Part shown: in pieces, positions 24,401 to 36,400 of the stretch
Position numbering within the stretch: the stretch's first letter is position 1
How the letters are laid out: each line of letters opens with the position of its first letter
NCBI RefSeq assembly: GCF_000485595.1
Contig: NW_014577302.1
Location: forward strand, 278,903-333,969
Direction: 5' to 3'
From: Priapulus caudatus
Taxonomy: Eukaryota; Priapulida; Priapulimorpha; Priapulimorphida; Priapulidae
Length of the DNA: 55,067 bases
Program-made: the position numbers and the translations under genes
Notes under the pieces: model-generated
What the model saw: the letters and a program-made list of their open reading frames with translations, nothing else
What the model was told of the DNA's origin: nothing
The model's database searches: none

Positions 24401-27400
24401 GGAAACTGAGAAGTGTCCACACCCACTACGTCCATAGGGCCTCGAGGCAGTGGTGTCTCTCCCATTGGTAAGCGTACGTGCTGTAATTTCCTGGAATTAC
24501 ATGGAATGCATGCTCTGACGTGATTGTGCACATTGCATACATTCCTGTCCAAAAATATCTTGTTTTAATGTTGTACGATTTATCGAATCCCAGATGTCCA
24601 CTGTAGATATCATCACGCAATGCTGTCATAATTTGCTGTCGAAATGTGCGCGGTATGACTAATTGAATGTTAGCTGCTTGGTGTCCTGTAGGCGGGGTAA
24701 CATGGTGCAAGAATCCTGCCTCATTAAGCATGTAATCCGACAGGATTTGCAACTCTTTATTGGTGGTGTTTCAGTTTGGTTCTGTTAGTGCGCGCAGAAT
24801 ATTCTGTGGTTGAGGATCTGCTCGTTGCGCCTTTTGGATTTCCTGTAAGTTTAAAACTGGACGATTGCATGGCAACATTTCCTCCCATCGCATATCCTCC
24901 TGATGTTTCTATGGCTCTTCTTGCATAACCTACTCTATCGTATCAGGCTGCTGGACCTGGGTGTCCTTAATTGCGCTCGTATCTGTACCTGACTCCTCAG
25001 TAATTTACTGAATCTCTATTTCTGATGCGGAATCATTGTCGGCGTTAATTCGTGATAGCGTGTCTGCATTTCTGTGGGCTAGGCCACAGCGATACTCAAC
25101 TGTTGCATTGTTTTGTGAGATGACTAACGACCCTCCCTGAAGTCGAGCGTTCTTGAGGTTGGTGCTCGTTAACAAATACTCTAACGGTTTATGATCACTG
25201 ACGATAAAAAACTGCACTGGCTAGATAATGACGTAATTTTTGTAGAGCATATACAATAGCGTACGCCTCTCTCTCTATGACTGGCCAACGCATTTGTCCT
25301 TCATTAAGTTGATGACTAATATAAGAGATAACAACTTCGTTCCCCTCATCATTTGTTTGTGTAAGGGCGGCTCCCACTGCGTATGACGAGGCATCTGTGA
25401 ATAGACGGTAGCTCTTGGTAAGGTCCAGATATGCTAAGATTGGAGCTTCTACGCATTTCTGCTTCAATGTCTGAAACGCGTGTTCTGCATCATTGTTCCA
25501 TTCGAACTTAGCGTATTTATGTGTTAAGGCTCTTAACGGTTTTGCAATGTTTGTGAATGACTTGTATGACGAATATGTGCTTTATAATAGCTTGCCATGT
25601 CCAAAAATGGGCGTACCTCTGACCGTTGTAGGCGCCTTAAGCTGTTTAACTACCTGGACTTTCTTTGGGTCAGGGGTGACACCCTGATGTGGAACAATGT
25701 GTACCAGATAATGAACTTTATCTTTAACACATTGAACGCTGCATGTTTAACAATGCACCTACCGCCCTGTGCTGAGATTTTGGCGTTTTCCCAGCTTAGG
25801 CACTGATTACACAAAATGTTTTTGGCAGGTTTAACTAGCTATAAAATTATTTATAATTAGTGGCTAGTATAATATAGATATAAACTTACTCTCAGACATC
25901 AAAACAACACCAGTAATTAATCACCCGTGTTCAATCAAATTAAATACAACTCTCATACATCAAAACAACTTTACAACAACTGGCGGTCAAACGCCCTTTG
26001 GCCCAGTGAACGAAAAACATTGCCTCAGTCCCAAAAACTCCCAAAATAACGTTCCAAACAACAGTAAAGTATTGTATAAATTATGCCATCTACTACTGGG
26101 GTTTGTACAGTGACGCTGTTGAATTTTTAAGCGTACAGCCCATGACATCTATAGGAGAACATAGTAAACGTTCCAAATTTTTTTTTTTTTTTTTTGCCAC
26201 GAGTATACTTGTGTTTCGCGGCCGTGCGTTTTGCAGGTTCGAACGAGTATACTCGTGTTTCGCGTTGAACGTGTTAAGGAACTCACACTTTGAAGCTTTA
26301 AGCTTGAGACCTGCATCACACAGTCTACCGAAGACCTCAGCAATATCCGAAGATGTTGATTGAATGTTTGGCTAAAGATAATGATGTCGTCTATGTACAG
26401 AATAGCACCCCTGTGGTGCAATCCGTCTAACATGGTGTCCAACAATTGCTGATAGACGCTGGGTGCATTCGACAAACCAAACGAAAGGACATTATGATGA
26501 ATGCACCTCTATAAGTGAGAAAACAAGTCTTGGCCTTGTCCTCCTCCGCCATTGCTATCTGAAAATAACCCGACTAAGGCAAGGGTTGAGTAGAAACGTG
26601 CGTTTCCCACGATCCAAGATGTCTTGTATACAGGGTAGAGGATATGTATCTTTCCTCGTAACCTTATTGAGCTTCCTGTAGTCTATGAGCATTCGCCCAT
26701 CAGGTTCATCCTTCTTGGGAACAATGAAGGCGGGGGACTTGCCCACGGGCTATTGCTAGGTTCGATTATGTTAGCTTCCAATAGCTGATTGACATGATGA
26801 TCGATCATGGGTCGATAATTTATAGGTGTTTGATATGGTTTTTGTCATATAGGTGGATGTCCTTCAGTATCTATTGTCATCTCCACTAGGTTAGTACGCC
26901 CAAGGTCAATGTTACTTTCAGCAAACAAGTGCTATTTCGCATTAATAGATCCTCTATGGCTACACGTTGATGTACTGGGACATGATCCAGGTTGACCTTG
27001 GTCAAAGCAGACGTTGATGAATTCCCCCTCTGCTCATTGCTGGTGCCATGGTGTACACCTGTATGTTGAGATGCTTGCCCTATCTTGACTGATGCTATCT
27101 GTTTCTCATTTTCACATCTCTGTTTGACTGGACTATGGCAATGACACTTTTATTGTCGAACGAATACAGTGTGTCAATTGTGTTGACCATCGGAAACTTA
27201 ATGCAATGATCCTTGTTAACAATGTCCAATGTTTCCACAGGGAATATACGTGGTTGATCTCGCAGTGCAGGTAACACCTCTGTTCCTATACTCAGTACCG
27301 TTGTCTTGACCGGTACAGTTTTCCCCAGCTTGCCCTTGCAGATAATGACTGTGCGCGGCGGAATCTGTACCTTGATCTTGAGTAGAACGAGCTGAATGTG

Positions 27401-30400
27401 TCCGTCTTTCTTTTGTTCGATAGAAGCTGTCTTTAATGCGACCACTGATCATCCCACTGACAATATACCCTGTCGACAGTCGATCTTCATTCCTACTGTC
27501 TTCATGAAGTCATAGCCTAATATGTCTGCTTTACGCAGGTGCGAGACTATTTGAAATCGGAACTTCGTACGGTAGCATCCAACAACAAGTGGAATTGTCG
27601 CTTCGCCTACTGTTATCAGTGGATGCCCAGTAACCGATGTTAGTGTCTGTCTGTTTGTTGTTGACAGCGCACTTGTCTGTTGCACATGTGACGGTAATCT
27701 TTTCCAAAGCTGTTTGCTTATAAGCGTAGTCTGAGCTCCCGAGTCTATCAAACAATCTGTTAGTATCCCCCCGATGCGTAGCGAGCATACGGGCGTTGTC
27801 CTCTGTGTATCTCCAGTGTTATGTACTTCCCCACATTTCCTTCGTCCCATTGCTAGAGACCGCTGTTTGGCGTTCGCTCAGTTTTCCGTCTCACCTAAAA
27901 TCGAGCACGGGCGTTTCCTTGCTGACCCGTGACTCTGCATTGCCTCCATATATGTCCTATGCGGCCGCATGCTGCGCAGATGGGCTTGTTATCAGCCGTC
28001 CACTTGTATTCTACACCACTAGGTAGCGCACGTGTGTCCCGCTGTCGCTTCTCCTACTGCTACTTTCACAGCTCCCACCAATGTAGCTGGTTGACTGCGA
28101 ATGAGAGTTATTTTAATTGCATCTGCTCGCAGGCCATCTATGAATTGGTCGACGACTCTGTTTTGTACATGCATGTACTCCAAACGCACGTCTCGCCTCT
28201 ACCTTCAATCGCTTTGTTTAGTCTACCACTCCCTCATGGCATGCTTGTTTGTCTCTTTTGAACTTTTGTAGCGAGATGGCCACAACTGTCCCATCCGCAT
28301 ACTTCTCCCTCAACAGCACGCCGAGTTCAGCCCATCCCATAGTGGGTTTCCGAGTTAGTAATGCCGCTGCATAATTAGCTGCTTCTCCACGCAGTGCGCA
28401 ATGCAAACCGAGCTCTCCTAACGTCATCTGATTAATACATTATCAGACCGAGTCGTTCCAAATTAATTAACCAGTCTTCAATTGTTATCTCCGCTTTCTC
28501 ATCTCACATGGAATGTGCTTCGAGCACCCAACTCCTGCACTTCCTTAACTAAACAATCCATTTGTGACATTTGTGCAAGCGGTTCAGAATGAGTTGACTT
28601 ATACGTTGACAGATACAGGGTTATCAATCACTAATTAATCCTTAATACTAGTATTCGTTACTACTTACACACAATCAACACAACCTCCCACCCCATAACA
28701 TAGTACTGAGCACAATCGTGTGTACTTACATAAAAATAACATGCATCTCTCGCTCAGACGTGCTGCATCTCTCGCTGACGCTGCTGGCAATGGACGGCTG
28801 CGGGCAAAGACGAAGCTTCCGTGGGTTGCTATGTTAATGTTGCCACCCGACGACTGCTGGTAGAAGGCGGTGTGCGTCTGTTGCTGGTAGCAAACGTGCA
28901 ACAGGGCACGAAAGTTAGTGGTGACGGCGAATCGCTGCAGGTGCTGCTGATGTTGCTGTTGCTGCTGCTGCTGATATTGCTGCTGCTGATGTTGCTGCTG
29001 CTGATGTTGCTGTCGCTGCTGCTGACGATAGCGATACATTACGTACCGTAGCAATGTACAATACACTCTGATGTATGGCGCATCACGGGTGAAATAATGT
29101 TGCGGCTGCTGAAGCTGATGTCACTGACGCTGTTGCTGTTCTGCTGACACTAACGATACTACTGGTGGCAACGTTAACACGTTCAACGCGAAACACGAGT
29201 ATACTCGTTCGAACCTGCAAAACGCACGACCGCGAAACACGAGTATACTCGTGGCAAAAAAAAAAAAAAATTAATTTGGAACGTTACTATGTTCTCCTAT
29301 AGATGGCAGGGGCTATACGCTTAGCAATTCAATAACGTCACTGTATAAACCCCAGTAGTAGATGACATAACTTATACAATACATTACTGTTGTTTGGAAC
29401 GTTATTTTGGGAGTTTTTGGGACTGAGGTAATGTTTTTAGTTCACCTCGCCAAAGGGCGTTTGACCGCCATGTGTTGTGAAGTTGTTTTTATGTCTGAAA
29501 GTTGTGTTTGATTTGATAGATCACGGGTAATAGATTCCGGTGTTGTTTTGATGTCTGAGAGTAAGTTTATATCTATATTATACTAGCCACTAATTATAAA
29601 TAATTTTATAGCTAGTTAAACCTGCCAAAAACATTTTGTGTAATAGGTGACTAAGCGGTAAAAACGCGAAAATCTCAGCACATGGCGGTAGGTGCATTGT
29701 TAACCCAGGCAGCGTTGAACGTGTTAATAACGACCTTGACGTTGACGAGGACGCTGGTGTGCACTCGGCAGCGGCCGGTGCTAATGTTTATGGTGACGCT
29801 GCTACTGGCTCTAACGATGCCGTTTCTGTCGACACTGACACCAACGCTGACGTCGCTTGTGTTGCTGTTGTCTCCGTTGCTGCTACTGTTTCTTTCTCGC
29901 TTCGATGTGTCTCGCTCTCACTGCTAACTGCTCCAGGACGAATCCTTGATCGAACGGTGCCAATGAAATAAAGCGTGCCGTAGAGAGTGCGTAAGAGTGT
30001 GGTTCTTGACATCACCGCTCCAAACATATGGAATGCACATTAGAGTTCTTGACTCGTGGTACTCGTACGACGAGATGTTCAGATGTTACTGTTCAGACCT
30101 TGCGTTGATTATTGTTCTTTACCCGTTGATTCGTTTCGCGCTAGCTGAATAGCTACTTGGAGAGTCAGTGCGCAGAGCAAAAACACTCAGCGTCCAAGGC
30201 AAGTGTTAACACATGAAAGGTTTATTACTACTTCGTCATATATGCACACTTCATTATATATGCACACACACCAAAAGTGCATAAAAGTCCACAAACACAA
30301 AACAGCTAAAACTACTCGTCAATGTTCGTCACGTCGTCACTACTAGAATTGTTTACACGTGCACGTGTGACAAATAAAAACCAAGATCTGGTGAGCTCGG

Positions 30401-33400
30401 GGTGTGCATCGTTATATATACTCCCCGCAAAGTGACGTCATACAAGGGGCCGCCACTGGCTGTGATGCCTCTAAAAACTCCCCCGCCACTGGCTGTGATG
30501 CCTCTAAAAACTCCACGCACCTCCACCAGAGGCCACCACTGCAGTGCGGGTGCTTAAAACTTACATTTACCCTTTAATTTATCTACGAGAGGCCGCCACG
30601 TAACTGCAAAGACTCTAGAATTCCTCGCTCAAAACATTTCATAAACAGCGTAGCCTTGAAGTTATCTGGATCGGCGCATCCGTTTTCCAGCTGATTACCA
30701 TCTGGTTTCGCGCGCTTATCTATAGATATTCACGTTTATACATCCACTGGCACAGCCAGAACGTGACATATTTTCGCAACCCTGGCTAGTGCATAGCCAT
30801 AGGGAACATACGCTACTAATTCCTACACAATAACTTCTACTAATTAACAAGCTCTATGCGCCGCACTGTTACAAATGTACCTGCCATTTTAACACTTTTA
30901 AACTGGTCTTTGAAAAAACAACATTTTCGTTGTAATTTGTAACTGCCAAAATTTGAACTGTGAAAACTTTATACAAAATAGGCATTATATACCAAGTGCA
31001 CTTACTGAAAACATTAGACTTGTAATCAGTTTAATTTTGAAAAATATAAAATGTATGAATATTTCGTCAAAAACTACACCAACATTTTTTTCTGCCATTT
31101 TCATCTTTGCAAACTGCCAAATTCTGCATAGAAACACGTTTACTGTAACAAAACCTTAACATACTAACTTTTACATAGTATACCAAAAAAACTATAAAAT
31201 CACAATATCCCAAATAGTACAGCAGGTAAGCTAACCTATTGTGTATTTTTTGATAAAAGCACCAATTTTGGCACAGAGGTAGACCAATATATTATGAACA
31301 AATTTGGATGTGGAGCCATCGCCCAACTGCCCCCTGGCGGCCGTGGCGGCCATTTTCCAAAATGGCCGCTAGCAGACACCCAAAAGACACACAGAAGTTA
31401 GATAAAGTTTGCTGTTGAAGGTTTTAGTGAATGTTTATTGAATGTTTTGAATCAAGACATGCCAGATAACTCTTAGTCACATTTTGGGAGATGCTGCTGA
31501 TATTAATTAACATATTTAGGCTAATTGCAGATGAAATGGCAACAAGGAAACCCATGATCAGGGAGGGCTGTCACCAAATGCTGACATACCTTGTGAATAG
31601 GCTAGATGCATTCAAGTTGTGGAAATGTTATCTGACCTTCTTCCTCTGTCTGTCAATAGCTATTCATGGACACTGCCCACGCCAATTTAGATGCCAATTA
31701 ACAAAATTATTAACACAATTAGGCTAATAACATCGATAATACAACTACAATAACAGAACCAGATAGTGATAATTATGGTGGCTTGCTCTTATCAGATCAA
31801 TCCTGGACAAGTCAAATGTTATACTTCTGTGGTCACAGGACACTACTACATTTAATTATCATGTTAATTAACACATAATCTGCTAAATGCAATATGCAGA
31901 TAAGTTCACTGTTTACAGTACCTGTGTACTATCTGGAACAGTTCAGAATCTTTATCTTAAGTTTGCGAGTTTAGTTCTGAGAGCACTCCCCGTCGCAAGC
32001 ACACAGTGGTGTGCATTCCAGACTGGCCTTCTTGCACTTGCACCTTTTGATGCAGCCCTTCTGGCATTTGCAGGAGATAAGCTCCCGGCAGACCTTGGAT
32101 GCCTCGGAGAGCGTTGTCCAGAGAGGTTCGTACATGTCGCTGGTCTTGATCCAACCCCAGTTGGTTGGTGATGGCAGTGTTGGTGCAGGAACCAGGGCCT
32201 GACCCCAGACATGTCCGTCCTGGTATAATGCTCGTCGGACGTGCTGCTTCAGGGCTGCACTTGTTGGTGGGATCAGGTGGACATTGCTCTTCTTTGCAAA
32301 CAGTTTGCGGCGTGTCTTGTCGATATCGGTTGCGGTGCTTGTTCTGTCGTAAAGCAGGATGACGAACCTCTCGATGGTGTGCATGGCATCTTCATCAATA
32401 TCATCTGGTGCAGTGGAGAGGTCAGTGAGTGTCTGGGTCAGCTGAGGTAGAGCTGTCCACACTGCCCATGCTGTCCTCTTGCCATGTCCGGCGAAGCAGG
32501 AGACCGTGTCGCAGCCCGTCAAAGTATGAAACATCGGTAGTGCCTGTGCTTTCTCAGGGCCCAGAGCCCGCGCCATCTTATGGGCTGCCAAGAACCGGAA
32601 AGCCTTGTCCGTGCCGAAGGACACCCACACTTCGGCTTCCTCCTCCAAGGTGCGTGCCAGAGCCACTGCCAGGACAACAACATCAGTGTCAACTGTGCAG
32701 ATGAGGATCTTCTTGTGGCCATTGTGAGCAGTGTGGGCGGCATGCAACATCATGCGGCTGTCGGCTTCTTCGAGGAGCCAGGGCTGCAGTATCTAGGAGC
32801 GGTGGCTTGCTCAAGACATCTCTTTCAGTGATGACCAGCTCCTTGTCTGCAAGCTGGAATGAGTCGTGGAGGATGCCAGAGAGGAAGCCGAACAGCTCTT
32901 TCTTGTTCTCGTTGACTGAGGAAGCTGTCCCCGTTCCCGTGGGTCGTTGCACCACCCACCACCCGTCTTCTCACCCCTTTTCCGCGCTTGGCTCTTGCTG
33001 TACCCTTCAACGAGTCTGTATTGTAGCGGTCCCACACCAGGTCCAGTCGCGTGGCTTGATGGAGTTTTGAGAGTATGTAGGACACAAAGACTTGCTGTGC
33101 ATACTCGTTGAAGCTTTTTGCTGTAGCTGGCTTCAGCATCTAGATAATGACCGCTCCATCTAGCACAATGCAGCTGGTTGGAGGAACCTCAGACTTGGGC
33201 TGACTGAGGTCTTCTAGACAAGCGAGAATATCACTCTTGACACCCAGCCGGATGCCACCGCCAGCTGATAGTGCAGGGGGCAGGCTTGGTTTTGATTCCC
33301 ATCCCGGTTCTGGCACCCGATATACAGACGAGAGAACAGGTCCGCGTCATTCTTGAGGGATTTCATTTGCTGATTTTTCTTTCCCGGAGGTTTTGAAGCA

Positions 33401-36400
33401 GGCTGACCGAAGATTTTTAGCTTGTTTCTTTGAATGGCATCTCCTATGGGTTTTGTTCTCTCCACCAGGCGTTCTCTGACGAAGTTGCCAAACTGCAGCT
33501 GACCCACTTCGTGTGCATGATGGAGGGCGTCTACAGCTCCAGGTGGCGCAATCTCCTTGGTGTCGAGTACCAGCAGATCGTGACTCTCCTCTTCAAATTT
33601 ATTCCCCAAGTCTTCCATCACGTTGACCATCGACTGTACATTTTTCAGGAAAGCAGTCTGCACATTTGCTGACTGGTCATGGTGCCTTGTGTCTTGTGGT
33701 GCGTTCCCGGGTCAGTTTCATCGTGGAACTGTTCGATGAGCGTGGCAACCTCTGTCTCAATCTCTCGGTAGAGCGCTGGGGTTGTCAGTAAGGCCCACTG
33801 CATCTCCGTCTCCGTTGATGGTCGCATTGTTCTGCTTGTGGGCCTGATCGACGGGGATGGCGAAGAACGACCTGTTTGTCTTCTGGACGGTGAAGTTCCC
33901 AGCTCTGAATTCCTGGGCTATTTCAGGGTGTGTCGTCGGCAGTTCCACCATGTCTCACAGATGCATAGGAATCCACACTGCTAGTCCTGTCAGGGCATCT
34001 AGGTACATTGCAAACGACGCTTGGCGCAGAGAGCGCACTTACACCAGGACCGTCACCTCCAGTTGCAGGACAGTTGCCCAGTAGTCGAACTGGGGCAGGT
34101 CTCCGCTTTTTGCTGGCACAAATCGTCGAACTCCAGCTGCTCGTTGCGTGTGTCACCCAGCTGGTCAATGTAGTGGTTGTAGGCATGCTGCTGCAGGGTG
34201 AAGAGGACTACTGCTGTCACTTGATGAGCCCTCCTGGTTCAACTGACATGGGATGTCCGCAGGAAGGAGTCTGCTGTTCCGGCACTGGTGATCTCTGCCT
34301 GAACCAGTGCTTGCACCCATCCGCTCTCTTGCAGCCAGTCACCAAGGGTCTTCAGTGCTGCCATCTCGATATGAAGACCGCCGAAGAGGACAACAAACTT
34401 CTCTACACCATACTCCTGTGGCCACTTCTACTGCATTTCCTTTGTCAAAGCAAACAGTCGCATGTGACCACTGGAGTCTGGCCAGGGTTGAGATGTTCCA
34501 CTGCAATCCTGACCACATCCATGGAGTGCTTGATTATAGCCACGGTGTGGGCGCTCTCCAGGAAGAGTGGAAGCAGTGCGGTGGGACAGATGGTCCGACT
34601 GGCTGGCATGTCCTGCTGGCTTGCGTGGTATGCAGCCCATGAAGTGTTCTCCACTGGGGAAGTTTTTTGTAGGGCGACTTGGGTGTGTTTTAGCCAGAGA
34701 TACTCTCTTTCAGCATGTTGCTTGAGGCTGCTGTTGCTGCTCTGGGATGTCACGCTGGTAGCCGGCACGGGGGTGTTCTTGATGCTGCCGACGGATTGGA
34801 CATCTGTATAGTAGTGCGGCAAACGGTCAACTGTTTTGAGGCCTCTTTCGTTCGGCCCTCCGATGATGATGATGCTGCGGTCAATGCCGGCCCCAGGGAC
34901 CGCAGGGTGTTGCATGAGGAAAATAGCAGTCCCATGGAATGACTGTTTTGCTATGGTGGAACTTAGGTTGTGATCAATATTGTCTACCGCGGCAGTCGTG
35001 AAGACTCTGCCTCTCATCTTGGGAGGGCAGACTACTTGCTCCTAGATTCTGAACTGTTTCAGACATTACACAGGTACTGTAAAACAGTGAACTTAATGAA
35101 TCTAGCCTATTCACAAGGAATGTCAGCATTTGATGCCTGATCATGGGTTTCCTTGTCGCCATTTCATCTGCAATTAGCCTAAATATGTTAATTAATATCA
35201 GCAGCATCTCCCAAAATGTGACTAAGAGCTATGTGGCATGTCTTGATTTAAAACATTCAATAAACATTCACTAAAACCTTCAGCAGCAAACTTTATCTAA
35301 TTAACTTCGATGTCTTTTGGGTGTCTGCTAGCGGCTATTTTGGAAAATGGCCGCCACGGCCGCCAGGGGGCAGTTGGGCGATGGCTCCACATCCAAATTT
35401 GTTCATAATATATTGGTCTACCTCTGTGCCAAAATTGGTGCTTTTATCAAAAAATGCACAATAGGTTTGAATATCCTAGGTAAACCGCCCCACTAAAATG
35501 CACTTATTGAAAACAATGTGACCAGCCACGCAAAAAGGTACCGCTGTGCGGTATTGTTGTTTTCAAGATCTAGGCCATTTAAAATGAGTCGGCGACACGC
35601 GTGCTGTTGTTTAATTCCTGACCTCCTTGTCTATCTATAGAGCTCAGTGCCTGGTATACATACGGGGTATTTCTGTGACGTTTCATTCCTTGCAGTTACA
35701 TGACGTCATTGCGATGTGAGAATATGTTGTTAATGGAGTTTTCCCGTAAAAATTGAAATTTTCCCGTAAAAACTGAATGAATACCAGCTGAATTTGGATA
35801 AAATGTCTAGCGAGGCTACTCTAGATCATGAATTAAACGAACTGGACTATGCATATCGTGATATTGTGGAGGATTTTGGCACAGGAGGTGAGGTTAAAAC
35901 CTTCACAGAACATAGACTAGTGTATTTGCCTGAAGAAGTCGACAATACAAATAGGATTAGGCCTACTCATACTGATCGCACGGACCAGGAAGCTAGTGAA
36001 ACTGAGTCTTCCGATGGCAATTTCATTGACCGTGATGAAACATTCGAAAGAGATAATGGTGAAAAGCAGATAATAAATAATTTTCTGAATAAAAATTGTG
36101 GCTGTCAGTATGGTCCTGCCAAAACTCCATGCTCGAATCTCTTCTCGCATAATGTAGTTGCAGATTATCGTGGCAGCTGTCGAGAACTAGAGCGCTCTCA
36201 GTTAGATCTCATTATTCTTGGGCAACTCGCAGCACACCGCAGAGTGCGCATTTTAACTGATTCTTACAATGAAATGCGGGTTATGGTAAAAAAAAAAAAT
36301 ACGAGGGTGACGACCTACGGAAATTCAACGAAAAATTCCAGGCTATGAATAAATACTATCACGGTGATATTCAGATCTGTGAAACTACGTTCGTTTTTCT

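Larger units (their letters stand above)
19355..30873 (-). mobile_element. Complete env-bearing Ty3/Gypsy (errantivirus-like) element, 11.5 kb
   Basis: Two LTRs (19355-20229 and 29964-30873) with TG...CA ends are flanked by a perfect 4-bp target duplication AATG (19351-19354, 30874-30877). The order on the - strand is 5' LTR, primer-binding site, gag with zinc knuckle, protease, RT, RNase H, integrase, env, polypurine tract, 3' LTR: a full retroviral layout. The pol frames carry several frameshifts and a MITE insertion; a second MITE sits in the 5' region. The LTRs differ by indels and substitutions, so the insertion is not recent. A fixed, defective endogenous element in PNPO intron 4. Confidence 0.93.
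31233..35467 (-). mobile_element. 4.2-kb long-TIR element encoding a FEN1/XPG-like nuclease protein
   Basis: Long inverted repeats run inward from 31233 (AACCTATTGTG) and from 35467. They match over about 430 bp at the right. At the left they match in two blocks (31233 to about 31615 and about 31903-31955) separated by a 290-bp insertion. The interior holds one broken - strand gene of roughly 1000 codons. No transposase of a standard DDE type is visible, and no clear target duplication was found. Such a structure suggests a DNA transposon whose own gene is the nuclease-like protein. I recall that some Academ elements carry an XPG nuclease; whether this belongs there is untested. Confidence 0.78.

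Noticed and set aside
28665-29066. Poly-Gln ORF as a host transcription-factor-like gene
   Set aside because: It lies inside the Gypsy element between the 5' LTR and gag and consists of an interrupted CAG repeat; no flanking domain.
31200-35480. A target-site duplication for the nuclease element
   Set aside because: Flanks next to AACCTATTG (aagct at left, tgaat at right) do not match at any offset I tried, so none is claimed.
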